The notes under the pieces were generated by a model. That model was not told the DNA's origin, made no database searches, and saw only the letters and a program-made list of their open reading frames with translations. A stretch of 64,000 nt of DNA from JBDHWI01 sp964590135 (lineage in GTDB: Bacteria > Chloroflexota > Anaerolineae > J036 > Brachytrichaceae), in contig CAZPVX010000005.1 of NCBI GenBank assembly GCA_964590135.1, forward strand, positions 62,001 through 126,000. Direction: 5' to 3'. The position numbers and the translations under genes were made by a program. The stretch's first letter is position 1. Every line of letters begins with the position of its first letter. Of the stretch, positions 1 to 9,045 are shown piece after piece.

Positions 1-732
1 GGCGCCGGCATCCAGACCTGCCGCAAGCTGATCGACGATGGCGTGATCGGTGAGCCGGTGGCTGCGACAGCCTTCATGATGGGGCATGGCCACGAGAGTT
101 GGCATCCTGACCCCGCGTTCTATTACCAGCCCGGCGGCGGCCCGATGTTCGACATGGGACCGTATTACCTCACTGCGCTCGTGGTCTTGATGGGTGGTGT
201 GAGGCGCGCCACTGGCTCGGCGCGGATCACATTTCCCGAGCGCACCATCACCAGCAAGCCGAAATTTGGCCAGACCATCACCGTGCGCGTGCCAACGCAT
301 GTCGCCGGCGTGCTGGATTTTGACAATGGCGCGATCGGCACGATCATCACCAGCTTCGATGTGTGGAAGCATTCGATGCCTTGCATCGAGGTCTACGGCA
401 CAGAAGGCTCGATGCAAGTGCCGGATCCGAACGGATTTGGCGGCGATGTGAAGGTGGCAAAAGCCGGCGAGCGTGAGTGGACGGAAGTGCCGCTGGCGCA
501 TCCCTATGCGGAAAATAGTCGTGGCGTGGGCGTGGCCGACATGGCGATGTCGATCCTGTCGGGCAACACGCGCCCGCATCGCGCCAGCGGCGAACTCACC
601 TATCATGTGCTGGACATCATGCATGCCATCCATGATGCGTCGCTTGAAAATCGCCACATCGAACTGGAGAGCAAGGCGGCGCGGCCGGCGGCTGTGCCGA
701 TCGGGCTTGCGGATGGTGAGATTGACGCGTGA
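1..732 (+). CDS. Gfo/Idh/MocA family oxidoreductase, C-terminal part
   Basis: The frame is open from base 1, so the gene begins outside the window and only about 243 C-terminal residues are visible. The NAD(P)-binding Rossmann half is missing. What remains is the substrate-binding half of the family, with a glycine-rich segment (GGGPMFDMGPYY) and the later stretch IEVYGTEGSMQVPDP, typical of sugar or inositol dehydrogenase-like members. The family oxidises or reduces sugar-like substrates in the cytoplasm; the substrate cannot be told from this part. The next gene starts 28 bases downstream on the same strand. Confidence 0.85.
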   Translation, partial: GAGIQTCRKLIDDGVIGEPVAATAFMMGHGHESWHPDPAFYYQPGGGPMFDMGPYYLTALVVLMGGVRRATGSARITFPERTITSKPKFGQTITVRVPTHVAGVLDFDNGAIGTIITSFDVWKHSMPCIEVYGTEGSMQVPDPNGFGGDVKVAKAGEREWTEVPLAHPYAENSRGVGVADMAMSILSGNTRPHRASGELTYHVLDIMHAIHDASLENRHIELESKAARPAAVPIGLADGEIDA

Positions 733-759
733 ATTGACTTTGACCCGATATTCTTCTCA

Positions 760-2850
760 ATGCCATCATCACTCAGCAGCCACTTGAAGGCCGCTCGCCT
801 GCGGCAATTCGTCGGGCGTGAGGCTGAGAGCCAACTGTTTACGTCGGCGCTCCACGCCGGCGAGTTGCCGTTCTTCGTGCTGCATATCTTTGGCCCGGGT
901 GGGGTGGGCAAGTCGTTTCTGCTGCGGCGTTTTGCTGCGCTGGCTGAGGATGCCGGTGTCACGGTGCTTTACATCGATGGCCGCAATGTTGAGCCAACCT
1001 CGAGTGGCTTCATCGACGCGCTCAAGTTGGCGGCGCGAATCGAGGGTGATTCAACCGAACTGTGGCCGGCGTTGGTCGCTGGGGGCCGGCGCGTCGTCAT
1101 TCTGGTCGACACCTATGAGACCCTGGCGCCACTGGATGGCTGGTTGCGTGATGAATGGCTGCCCAGCCTGCCTGAAAATGTCTTGCTGGTGTTGGCGGGC
1201 CGGCAGGCGCCGAGCGCTGGCTGGCGCGCCGATCCAGTGTGGAACACGCTCATCCGCCCCTTGCCTTTGCGCAATCTCAACCCGGACGAGGCGCGCGCCT
1301 ATCTGACACAGCGCAGCATTCCTGATGCGCAGCAGCAGACCATGTTGAACTTTACGCGTGGCCATCCGCTTGCGCTGTCACTTGTCGCAGACACCTTTGC
1401 TCAGCGCGGCAGCATGACCAGCTTCACGCCCGAAGACACGCCCGATGTGATCAAGGTTCTGCTGGAGCGCTTCGTGCAGCGCGTGCCGTCGCCGGCGCAT
1501 CGCGCCGCACTTGAAGCCTGTTCGCTTGTGCGCATGCTCACTGAAGGGCTGCTGGCGCACATGTTGAATGTGCAGGATGCGCATGCGCTGTTCGATTGGT
1601 TGCGCGATTTGTCGTTCATCGAAAGCGGGCGCAATGGCGTCTTCCCGCACGATCTTGCGCGTGAGGCCATCGCCGCCGACGTGCGCTGGCGCAATCCAGA
1701 CTGGTATGGCGAACTCCACAAACGCGCGCGCAGCTACTACAACGCGCGCCTGCAGCAGGTGCAGGGCAATGACCAGCAGCGCGTGCTCTTCGACTTCACC
1801 TATCTGCATCGCGACAACGCGATGATGCGCCAGTATGTCGATTGGCAGGAGAACGGCAGCATCCGCATCGAGCCGGCGCGCGCGAGCGACATGGATGCCA
1901 TCGCCGACGCGATTCGGCATTTTGAAGGGGAAGCAGCTGCGCAAACCGCGCGGCACTGGTTTGGTGCGCAGCCGCAGGGCGTGCTGGCGCTGCGCGACGG
2001 CGAGCGTGTGGCCGGTTATCTGCTGCGTGTCGTGTTGAACGAGGCGAGCGACGATGATTTGCAACAAGATCCTATTGCGCAGCGCGTCTGGCAATATGTG
2101 CGCCGGCACAATGCCCCGCGCCCAGGCGAAGTGGCGACGTTCTTTCGCTTCTGGGGCGCGACCGACACCTATCAGCAGGTCAGCTCAGTGCAAAGTCTGA
2201 TCTTCATCAGCGCAGTGCAGTATTACCTGACCACACTGCGCCTGGCCATTACGCTCTTTGCGGTGGCAGATCCAGATTTCTGGGAATTGCTCACCACGTA
2301 TTCCGATCTGGAGCGCGTGATGGAGTTGGAGTGGGATCAGCAAGGCCGGCACTATGGCATCGTGAAGCACGATTGGCGCGTCACACCGCCGGCGCAATGG
2401 TTGAGTCTGCTGGCGGAGCGCGAGACAGCCATCAACCCGCCCAACCTCGCCCGCCCAATATCCACATCGCAGGTGATCGCATTGAGCGAGCCGGATTTTG
2501 CTGAGGCGCTGCGCGATGCGCTCAAGCTGATGTCACGTTCGTCCACCCTGCGCGGCAATGTGCTGTTGCACACGCGCCTGGTAACCGACCGCGCCGGCGC
2601 AACCGCAAATGAAAGCCAGCGCGCCGAGGCTTTGAAAAAACTGATTGCCGAGGCGGCCGAGACGCTGCAGGCCACACCGCGTGACATGAAGCTGTATCGC
2701 GCGTTCTACCACACCTACCTCAAGCCGGCAGCCTCGCAGGAACAGGCGTCGGAGATCATCGATGTGCCGTTCAGCACTTATCGCCGGCATTTGCAGGCCG
2801 GCGTCGATCGTGTGACCGATCTGTTGTGGCGCAAGGAACTGGGCGAATGA
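760..2850 (+). CDS. STAND-type P-loop ATPase with GNAT-like middle and C-terminal HTH
   Basis: The protein has 696 residues. Near the N-terminus it has FVGRE, then a Walker A motif GPGGVGKS at 45-52 and a Walker B-like VVILVDT at 112-118, as in signal-transduction ATPases. Around residues 365-450 the sequence (IRIEPARASDMDAI, later RDGERVAGYLL) resembles the first half of a GNAT acetyltransferase, although no clear acyl-CoA loop is visible. The last 45 residues (QASEIIDVPFSTYRRHL) look like a sigma-70 region 4-type helix-turn-helix. Such proteins are probable transcriptional or signalling regulators. The GNAT and HTH calls are by eye. No partner gene is obvious. Confidence 0.7.
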   Translation: MPSSLSSHLKAARLRQFVGREAESQLFTSALHAGELPFFVLHIFGPGGVGKSFLLRRFAALAEDAGVTVLYIDGRNVEPTSSGFIDALKLAARIEGDSTELWPALVAGGRRVVILVDTYETLAPLDGWLRDEWLPSLPENVLLVLAGRQAPSAGWRADPVWNTLIRPLPLRNLNPDEARAYLTQRSIPDAQQQTMLNFTRGHPLALSLVADTFAQRGSMTSFTPEDTPDVIKVLLERFVQRVPSPAHRAALEACSLVRMLTEGLLAHMLNVQDAHALFDWLRDLSFIESGRNGVFPHDLAREAIAADVRWRNPDWYGELHKRARSYYNARLQQVQGNDQQRVLFDFTYLHRDNAMMRQYVDWQENGSIRIEPARASDMDAIADAIRHFEGEAAAQTARHWFGAQPQGVLALRDGERVAGYLLRVVLNEASDDDLQQDPIAQRVWQYVRRHNAPRPGEVATFFRFWGATDTYQQVSSVQSLIFISAVQYYLTTLRLAITLFAVADPDFWELLTTYSDLERVMELEWDQQGRHYGIVKHDWRVTPPAQWLSLLAERETAINPPNLARPISTSQVIALSEPDFAEALRDALKLMSRSSTLRGNVLLHTRLVTDRAGATANESQRAEALKKLIAEAAETLQATPRDMKLYRAFYHTYLKPAASQEQASEIIDVPFSTYRRHLQAGVDRVTDLLWRKELGE

Positions 2851-2907
2851 ATCTGAGTAATTTTTGATATGGAAATGAGCGCCGCAAACTGCTAATGTGG
2901 GGTCAAT

Positions 2908-3372
2908 ATGGACCACATTGCCACCCGTGAAGCCGTGAGCGAGCTTGAAGCAAATGCGCGATTGGCGCGTGATCTTATCGCTGCGTGGAACGCTCACAGC
3001 ATCCGACGGGTGGCCTCGTTTTTCTCAGACGATTATGTGGGCGAGGATGTTGGCTTGCATGGCCAGATGCGCGGCGTGCGCGATGTGCAGCGCTATGTAG
3101 CCTACAACCTGCTCGGCTTCCCTGATTTGCGCTTCGAGATACACGACACCATTGCCCAGGGTGGCAAGGTGGCGCTGGTGTGGACGGCGGCGGGCACGCA
3201 CGCAGGCAAAGTGATGAACATTCCGCCAACCGGCGCAAAGATCAGCACGCGGGGTATATCAATCCTGACTGTCCGAGATAGCCGTATTGTGCATAGCCTG
3301 CGCGTGTGGGATGTCGCTGGCATGTTGCGACACATCGGTCTTCTGCCAGACCTGCCGGCGTTGCGCGAATGA
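2908..3372 (+). CDS. SnoaL-like / ester-cyclase-type protein
   Basis: This 154-residue protein has the NTF2-like fold pattern of the SnoaL family. It starts with a helix (ARLARDLIAAWNAHS), followed by FFSDDYV, a GFPDLRFEIHDTIAQGGKVALVW-type core and a closing RIVHSLRVWD. Many annotated members have no known reaction; some are polyketide cyclases or epoxide hydrolases. There is no nearby polyketide gene, so the substrate is unknown. It faces a lipoprotein gene tail to tail, and the space between the two stops is filled by a long hairpin. Confidence 0.75.
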   Translation: MDHIATREAVSELEANARLARDLIAAWNAHSIRRVASFFSDDYVGEDVGLHGQMRGVRDVQRYVAYNLLGFPDLRFEIHDTIAQGGKVALVWTAAGTHAGKVMNIPPTGAKISTRGISILTVRDSRIVHSLRVWDVAGMLRHIGLLPDLPALRE

Positions 3373-3433
3373 TTTTCGCAAGGGTGGGACAGGAGATCTG
3401 AACATCTCCTGTCCCACCCTTGCGGCAAAAATC
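3371..3433. terminator. Stop-to-stop hairpin between convergent genes
   Basis: A perfect 21-bp inverted repeat (arms 3377-3397 and 3404-3424, 6-base loop) lies between convergent stop codons. It can be extended by pairing GATTTT (3371-3376) with AAAATC (3428-3433) across a small bulge, so the stem reaches both stop codons. There is no U-tract after the stem on either strand, so it is not a textbook intrinsic terminator. A bidirectional terminator or mRNA 3' end protector is the likely role. Confidence 0.6.
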
Positions 3434-4364
3434 ACGGCAAGGGGATCTCGGCGGCGCCGTTGGTTGGGAAGCGCAGCACGATGTTGATATCGAGCGTGTT
3501 CACGAACGGCACAAACTGATGCAGCACCGAAGCCAGCGCTGGATCGACCATCTTCATCCCGCCCAGCACTTCGGCAGTGCTTTTCAGCGTTTCCTCGCTC
3601 CAGCGGATCGTTGGCAGCGGCTTGTCATTCGTCCAGATGCGCAGACCCTCGGGCGTGGTGCGGATGGTGATGTGCTGAATGCCGGCCTTGGCCAGTTGCG
3701 CCATCGTGTCTGGCGGGATGGCGGCCGTGCTGAGGTCCATGCCGGTGGCTTTGCTGATGTCCTTTGTCGAGACGCCGGCGAGCGAAGGGGTGCCATCGGT
3801 GTCGAATTTCAGCTTCAAGCCGGCAACGACGGACTGGCCGGCAGGCTTGCCGGGTTCGGGCAAAGGCGTGCCGAGCGCGCGCGGCTCGATTGGCGTGGCG
3901 CCGGCCTGCAGCGGGAAGCGGATCAACACGTCAGCCTCAAGTTTGCGCGCCTGCGGCACCATCGCCTTGACCAATCCAACCTGTGCAGGATCGATCAGCC
4001 CCAGGTTGATGACCAGGTCGAGCGTGTTGTTGAATGAATCATCGTCCCATGCGAGCGGCGTCATGGGCTTTGCGTTGATCCACCAGAACAGGCCGTCCTT
4101 GTGAAAAAGCATCTCGACATGCTGCACATTTGAATCAGTCAATTGCTGAACCAGCGCCGGGTCCAACTTGGCGTTGCTGAGGTCGACGCCGACCAGGCGC
4201 AGGATGAGCGGGTTAACGCCGGCGATGGATGGGTAGCCGTCCTTGTCGATGACGACTTCGATGCGTGGGAAAGCCAGCTTGAAACTGTCGCCGCTGCAGC
4301 CGGCGAGCAGGAGCGCGGTCAGCACCAATGCGGACACGACGCGCGTGCGAACGGTTGTCTTCAT
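3432..4364 (-). CDS. Lipoprotein made of two tandem copies of one domain
   Basis: The protein has 310 residues from the ATG at 4364, which has AGGAG 7 bases upstream; an in-frame GTG one codon earlier is too close to that site. A signal peptide ends in the lipobox LAGC (Cys23), so it is probably membrane-anchored outside the cytoplasm. The rest contains two similar halves. Matching landmarks are DGYPSIAGV and DGTPSLAGV, NVQHVEML and GIQHITIR, FWWINAKP and RIWTNDKP, and a final VLIRFP and IVLRFP. I do not recognise the domain family. The duplication is directly visible; function is unknown. Confidence 0.75.
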   Translation of the reverse strand: MKTTVRTRVVSALVLTALLLAGCSGDSFKLAFPRIEVVIDKDGYPSIAGVNPLILRLVGVDLSNAKLDPALVQQLTDSNVQHVEMLFHKDGLFWWINAKPMTPLAWDDDSFNNTLDLVINLGLIDPAQVGLVKAMVPQARKLEADVLIRFPLQAGATPIEPRALGTPLPEPGKPAGQSVVAGLKLKFDTDGTPSLAGVSTKDISKATGMDLSTAAIPPDTMAQLAKAGIQHITIRTTPEGLRIWTNDKPLPTIRWSEETLKSTAEVLGGMKMVDPALASVLHQFVPFVNTLDINIVLRFPTNGAAEIPLP

Positions 4365-4474
4365 CACGTTACTCCTCTTGTGCTGTAATCCATGAGATCA
4401 GCGTGGTTTCAGGCGGATTGTAATCGCGCGTGTGAATCATGGCGAATGCTGCGATAACGACCTGCGCGAGCGCA

Positions 4475-5557
4475 TCACCGCACACCCTTTTTCGTCCAGC
4501 GCGCGACGCGTTTTACCAGCGCATCAGCTTCATCCACCGAGCCGGCGACAGTGTGCAGCATCACCCCCTCCGGATGAAGTGCAGCCATGAATGCATCCAA
4601 CTCCGATGGTTCGATATCGACATGGATGTTCTTGCCGGCATCCTGAATCTTTTGATACACATGCAGCCAGCGCGATGCCGGCTTGGCGCCATCGCCATAG
4701 ACGAACTGGATGCCATCCAGCTTTTTGATCTCCAGCAGCGTGTCGAGGTGTCGCAATGCTCTCAGGCCATCGAGGTGATAGATCGAGCGGTCAAGCCATT
4801 CGATCTCGGCGATGATCTCGGGAATGAAATACTCGCGGAACATCTCGGTCGAGATCATGATCGAGAAGTCGTTGGATGGGATGTAGAAGCGGCCATTTGC
4901 GTCGAACAAGGGCAGCCAGCTCGTCGTCAAGGTTTGACCATGCGCCAGCAGCTCTTCGCGCTGCGATTCGTAGAAGGTGGAGAACGCATTCCAGATGTGC
5001 TTTATCAGCGCATGCACTTGCGCCGGCTCCTCCAGCACATCGAAGCAGAATTGCTGCGGGTCGCGGAATGAGGCCGCTAAATCGCCGCCCGGGTGAATGT
5101 CGGTCAGGCCAACGATGAATTTCCCCTGGCCGACCTCGAAGGCGAGCCGCTGCATGGCGCGCAGTGTCTGGTTGTATTCGCTGTTGAGGTCGAGCTTGAG
5201 ATCGGGGATGCCGGCCCAGTCGTGCAAGATGGGTTTGCTCCACGACGTATCTTCGCCGAAGATCAAGGGTGCGCCATAACACGCAGTCAGCACCTCCGGC
5301 CCAAGATTGGGCCAAAAGCACGGCAATTGCTCGGCCGGGAAGTAGGTGTTGCTGAGTTGAACGGCGGCGCGATTGACGATGTAATCGACATCCATCCAGC
5401 GCTCACGCAAGCTGGCATGCTGCTTGGCCGGCAGCGGTTTCGGGTTGGGCTTCGGCGCGGTGACCTGAATCGTGGCGCGATCGAGGATGGCCTTGTTCCA
5501 CCACGCCTCCATCCGCGCCATGGCCTTGTCGGCATCCGACTTGTATTCCAGTTGCAT
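4475..5557 (-). CDS. Uroporphyrinogen decarboxylase (URO-D) family methyltransferase-like protein 1
   Basis: A 360-residue URO-D-type barrel protein, last gene of the corrinoid operon, 14 bases after the previous gene. URO-D relatives such as MtaA, MtbA and CmuA move methyl groups to or from corrinoid proteins, and the neighbours (corrinoid protein, activator) favour that role over heme synthesis. Where those enzymes carry a zinc-binding HxCG-like motif, this protein shows HLDG (261-264). The region WPNLGPEVLTACYGAPL and DIHPGGDLAASFRDPQQ are features of this divergent subfamily. The substrate is unknown. It could also be a non-methyltransferase relative. Confidence 0.8.
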   Translation of the reverse strand: MQLEYKSDADKAMARMEAWWNKAILDRATIQVTAPKPNPKPLPAKQHASLRERWMDVDYIVNRAAVQLSNTYFPAEQLPCFWPNLGPEVLTACYGAPLIFGEDTSWSKPILHDWAGIPDLKLDLNSEYNQTLRAMQRLAFEVGQGKFIVGLTDIHPGGDLAASFRDPQQFCFDVLEEPAQVHALIKHIWNAFSTFYESQREELLAHGQTLTTSWLPLFDANGRFYIPSNDFSIMISTEMFREYFIPEIIAEIEWLDRSIYHLDGLRALRHLDTLLEIKKLDGIQFVYGDGAKPASRWLHVYQKIQDAGKNIHVDIEPSELDAFMAALHPEGVMLHTVAGSVDEADALVKRVARWTKKGVR

Positions 5558-5571
5558 GTTTTATTCGTTGC

Positions 5572-6537
5572 TTATGCGTAGATGCCTTCCTTGCGCCACA
5601 CATCCAGCATGATTTCGTAGCTGCGCAGCGGCATGCCCGTGTAGATGCAATTGCTTGTTGCGAAGACATAGCCGCCGCCGGGCATACCGTTGTGCAGCGC
5701 ATAGCGTGTGGCCTCGACGATCTGCTCGTCGCTGCCGGTGTCGAGCGCGGAGCAGTTCACATTGCCGCACAGGCATACCTTGTCGCCGGCCAGCCGCTTG
5801 ATCTCCTTCATGTCCACGCCGCCCTGTGGGTCGAGCGAGTGCAGCGCATGCGGGTTGGTTTGCAGCAGTTGATCGAGGATCGGCATGATGTTGCCGTCGG
5901 TGTGCTTGATGACGTAGTAGCCCATGTCGCGATATGCCTTCGTCACCTGCGCCAGATACGGCGTGATCAAGTCTGCAAACCAGCGCGGGCTGAGGAATGG
6001 GCCGGTGTTGAAACAATAGTCTGCGCACAGCGCAAAGCCATCTAGCCCACCTTTCTTCGCCCACTTCTCCGCCCTGCGGATGGCGTTGTCCACGCGCTGC
6101 TGCGCCTCTTCGCGCAGCTTTTCCGGCTCGTCGGCCATGCGCTCGGCAAAGCGCGCAATATCTGTGCCGTTGGGAATGCTATAGGTTGGGTCGCCATGCC
6201 GCATGATGAAGTAGCGATCGCCGCTCTTCTCGCGAATCAGGTCGATCAGCCGCTGCGTTTCCTCCACCGATTCTGGGTTGGGATGGATGAAGATTGCGCT
6301 GTGACCATAGCGCTCGGCGGTCATGATGTAGATGTCGGCCATCTCGTGCCGGTGCAGTTCGCGCTCCCGTTCCTCCATCTGGTCCCACTGCGCATAGTGG
6401 CGCTGTGAGGGGTGCACTTTGCCAAAGGCCTCCATCGTCAGAAAGAAGACGAGTTCGAAATGTGGCACAAGCCCTTTCAAGGGCCGGCGCTCCAGCGCGG
6501 CGATGAAGCGTTCGCGCGGGGTGGCGGGTTCAGACAT
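5572..6537 (-). CDS. URO-D family methyltransferase-like protein 2
   Basis: The protein has 321 residues from the ATG at 6537, which has GGAG about 7 bases upstream; a longer reading to 6579 lacks a ribosome site. It starts with TPRERFIAALERR, the usual opening of URO-D family methyltransferases. The segment KHTDGN (211-216) sits where corrinoid methyltransferases have the HxCG zinc motif, and LCGNVNCSALDTGS follows. It lies between the RACo gene and the third family member in one tight operon. A role in methyl transfer between a small methylated compound and the corrinoid protein is inferred from context. Confidence 0.82.
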   Translation of the reverse strand: MSEPATPRERFIAALERRPLKGLVPHFELVFFLTMEAFGKVHPSQRHYAQWDQMEERERELHRHEMADIYIMTAERYGHSAIFIHPNPESVEETQRLIDLIREKSGDRYFIMRHGDPTYSIPNGTDIARFAERMADEPEKLREEAQQRVDNAIRRAEKWAKKGGLDGFALCADYCFNTGPFLSPRWFADLITPYLAQVTKAYRDMGYYVIKHTDGNIMPILDQLLQTNPHALHSLDPQGGVDMKEIKRLAGDKVCLCGNVNCSALDTGSDEQIVEATRYALHNGMPGGGYVFATSNCIYTGMPLRSYEIMLDVWRKEGIYA

Positions 6538-6594
6538 GATGTTGCTCCGTTGGGTGATCATGCGACGCATCAGCGTCAAATTTGTGTTGTGTGA

Positions 6595-8142
6595 TCACAT
6601 CACTTCTTCGGGGAAGGTCATCTCCTCCACGTAGGCATCCATGAAAATCGGATCTTCGTTTAGCGACACATGGCGCGTCATGTTGCGGATGGCGCTGTAG
6701 TCTTCATCCGGCTCGAACAGCGCCAGCTTTGCGCCGAGCAAGGCGGTGTTGCCGGAAGGCGTCACCATGTCCGGCGGGAATTTGATCAGGCCGATGCGCT
6801 GCGCGCTGGCGCGGTTGATGTAGTTGCCAAACGCGCCGGCGAGATACAGCCGCGCCAGCTCTTCTGCCTCGCGCGCGGCGGGAGAGGTTTCGCTCCACTG
6901 CTTCAACACGATCCCGATCCCGGCCGCAATTGCGCCCTTCGCCAACTGCAGTTGGCGCACGTCGGTTTGACCCAGCAAGACCGGCTCGGCCAGCAGCCAT
7001 TTCAACTCATCGGTGCGAAAAACGCCGGCGCTGCCTTCGACCAAACGCCCGCTCGGCAAAATCACCTCGAGGTCGAGACCGGTGGCAATCGCATCCACCA
7101 GGCCGCTGCCGCAGATGCCGGCCGGCTTGACGTTGCCGATCACATGGCACTTCACGCCATCGCCGTTTGCGCTCACTTCGCTGATTGCGCCGCTGGCTGC
7201 CCGCATGCCCATGCCGATGCGCGCGCCCTCGAAGGCCGGGCCGGCAGCCGTGGATGCAGTGAGCAGCCCGTGCTTGTTGCCGAAGACGATCTCCCCATTC
7301 GTGCCGAGGTCCACCAGCCCCATCAACTCATCGTTCTCGTGGATGCGCGTGGCGAGGATGCCGGCGAGAATGTCGCTGCCGACGAAGCCGCCGAGGCAGG
7401 GCAGGAAGCGCACAGTTGCGTTTGCCGCGAGACGCCAGCCCAGCGCCTCTGCAGAGAAAACCTTGAGGCCGTCATCGACCGGTTCGAAAGGATAGTGCGA
7501 CAGCGGTTCCAGATCGACGCCACAGAACAGATGGTGCATTACCGTGTTGCCGACGATCGTCACGTCGATGATGCGCGTCGCGTCGATCTGCGCCGCGAAC
7601 ACCAGGTCGCGGATGAGTTTGCTGATCTGGTCTCGGATGATCTTTTGCAACTGCGCCTGCCCGCCCTCGTGCACCGCAAAGGTCACGCGACTCATCACGT
7701 CTGCACCGAAGCGCGCCTGTGGGTTGAGCGCAGTGCGCACCGCCAGCACGTGACTCGTTTGCAGGTCGAGCAGTTGTGCCACCAGTGTCGTTGTGCCGAG
7801 GTCGACTGCCACCCCCAGTCCCTCGCGCGGCGTGAAGTTGAAGGTCGCTTCGTCGGCCAGAATCGCCGCATCCCACTGCCGCAGCTCGATGACGAGATCG
7901 CCTTGCAATTCGCACTGGCATGCCAGGCGCCAGCCCTGATCCAACTCTGCTTCGCTCAGATGGTTGCACTGCGCCTGGTTGATGCCGGCCTCGCCGCTCA
8001 ACACGCGCACCTTGCAGCCGCGGCAGCGCCCCTTGCCGCCGCACGGAAATTCAACACCCTGCTCGAACAGCAGGTCGCGCAGTGGCGTGCCGGCCTCGGC
8101 GCGCACTTCGGCATTGGTCGGCTTCAGCGTAATGGTTGGCAT
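6595..8142 (-). CDS. RACo-like corrinoid activation ATPase with 2Fe-2S ferredoxin domain
   Basis: This 515-residue protein matches the reductive activators of corrinoid enzymes. An N-terminal plant-type ferredoxin domain binds a 2Fe-2S cluster through Cys34, Cys40, Cys43 and Cys75 (CGGKGRCRGC, then LAC). An actin-like ATPase part follows, with VAVDLGTTTLVAQLLDL, TIVGNTVMHHLF, VDLGTNGEIV, ASTAAGPAFEGA and AGAFGNYINRASA, all typical of the RACo/DUF4445 family. It uses ATP to help return Co(II), formed by accidental oxidation, to the active Co(I) state. Its place beside a corrinoid protein and three URO-D proteins is the strongest evidence that this cluster does corrinoid chemistry. Confidence 0.92.
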   Translation of the reverse strand: MPTITLKPTNAEVRAEAGTPLRDLLFEQGVEFPCGGKGRCRGCKVRVLSGEAGINQAQCNHLSEAELDQGWRLACQCELQGDLVIELRQWDAAILADEATFNFTPREGLGVAVDLGTTTLVAQLLDLQTSHVLAVRTALNPQARFGADVMSRVTFAVHEGGQAQLQKIIRDQISKLIRDLVFAAQIDATRIIDVTIVGNTVMHHLFCGVDLEPLSHYPFEPVDDGLKVFSAEALGWRLAANATVRFLPCLGGFVGSDILAGILATRIHENDELMGLVDLGTNGEIVFGNKHGLLTASTAAGPAFEGARIGMGMRAASGAISEVSANGDGVKCHVIGNVKPAGICGSGLVDAIATGLDLEVILPSGRLVEGSAGVFRTDELKWLLAEPVLLGQTDVRQLQLAKGAIAAGIGIVLKQWSETSPAAREAEELARLYLAGAFGNYINRASAQRIGLIKFPPDMVTPSGNTALLGAKLALFEPDEDYSAIRNMTRHVSLNEDPIFMDAYVEEMTFPEEVM

Positions 8143-8235
8143 GCGTTTGTTTCCACCCTTGCCAGAGTCGATGCGCCCTGGTCACAGTTGCTCAGCGTGC
8201 TTTTGACTCGCGCTTCGCGCTTCCTGGGTCGGGCC

Positions 8236-8985
8236 CTAATCCGCCTTCTCGCTCTTGATGATGCGAGCCGGATCGTTGTAGTCGACGACGATGCGATAGC
8301 CGGGCTGCACGACCAGAAACTCCTCTTCGTCCCAGTCGCCACTCACCAGTTTTTCGATCAGACGCATGTCGCCGCGCACTTTCTTGAACTGCCAGCCTTT
8401 CTCATCGGCGGTCTTCTTCGCGCTTTGCTCGAAGCGGTCGTCTGGTTCGACGCCCATCTCGATGAAGGTGATCTGGCCGTAGTTCTTGTAGCCGTAGAGC
8501 TGGTCGTAGAGGTATTGCGCGTTGTCCTCGCCATATTTCTCGACCAGTTCATCGTAGCTTTTGTCGAGGCCGGCCATGCGCTGGATCGATAGCTGCGATA
8601 GTTCGCTGTTGGCCTCGCTGCGCTCGATCCACCCGCTGGTTTTGAAATACACGCCCGGGTGGCTATTGAAATAATCGAGGTAGCGCTCCTTGCTGCCGAG
8701 AAACATGGTGATGCAGTCATGGCCGCGCGGCATCACCAATGGGATGACGCGCGCGGTAAGGCCGGCCAGTCCGTTGTTGCACAAGCCATAGCCGATGATG
8801 ATTGCGTCGTAGAGCGACGTGTCCACCTTGTCCACCGCTGCCTGCATCCGCGCCGACATGCCGACTTGCCCGATGTCGTGCAAGCCCTTCGGCAGGAATT
8901 CCACATCGACCTGATTCGTCGAGCGCGCGATGGTGGCGCACATCTCGCGGTAGAACACCTCGCAGCTGATCAGCTTTAATCTCAT
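8236..8985 (-). CDS. DUF1638 domain protein
   Basis: A 249-residue protein of the DUF1638 family. Visible features are the start LKLISCEVFYREM, a central IIIGYGLCNNGLAGL and MPRGHDCITMFLGS. As I recall, the family recurs beside corrinoid methyltransferases and proteins in anaerobes, but its biochemical role is not established. It lies 60 bases after URO-D protein 3 and 93 bases before the RACo gene, so it is probably co-transcribed. A small hairpin (GGAAGTC/GACTTCC, 9009-9026) lies just upstream. Three conserved-looking cysteines (Cys8, Cys16 and the one in GLCNNG) could bind metal or corrinoid; that is a guess. Confidence 0.85.
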   Translation of the reverse strand: MRLKLISCEVFYREMCATIARSTNQVDVEFLPKGLHDIGQVGMSARMQAAVDKVDTSLYDAIIIGYGLCNNGLAGLTARVIPLVMPRGHDCITMFLGSKERYLDYFNSHPGVYFKTSGWIERSEANSELSQLSIQRMAGLDKSYDELVEKYGEDNAQYLYDQLYGYKNYGQITFIEMGVEPDDRFEQSAKKTADEKGWQFKKVRGDMRLIEKLVSGDWDEEEFLVVQPGYRIVVDYNDPARIIKSEKAD

Positions 8986-9045
8986 GGCATTTTGAGAGTG
9001 GCGAAGAGGGAAGTCTGGGGACTTCCCGCGCCTCCCTTGCGAATT

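Noticed and set aside
6670..8592. A 640-codon plus-strand open frame antisense to the RACo gene
   Set aside because: It is longer than the real gene, but the minus-strand protein has full ferredoxin and ATPase motifs. The antisense product is His/Arg/Ala-rich with no domain, as expected for GC-rich shadow frames.
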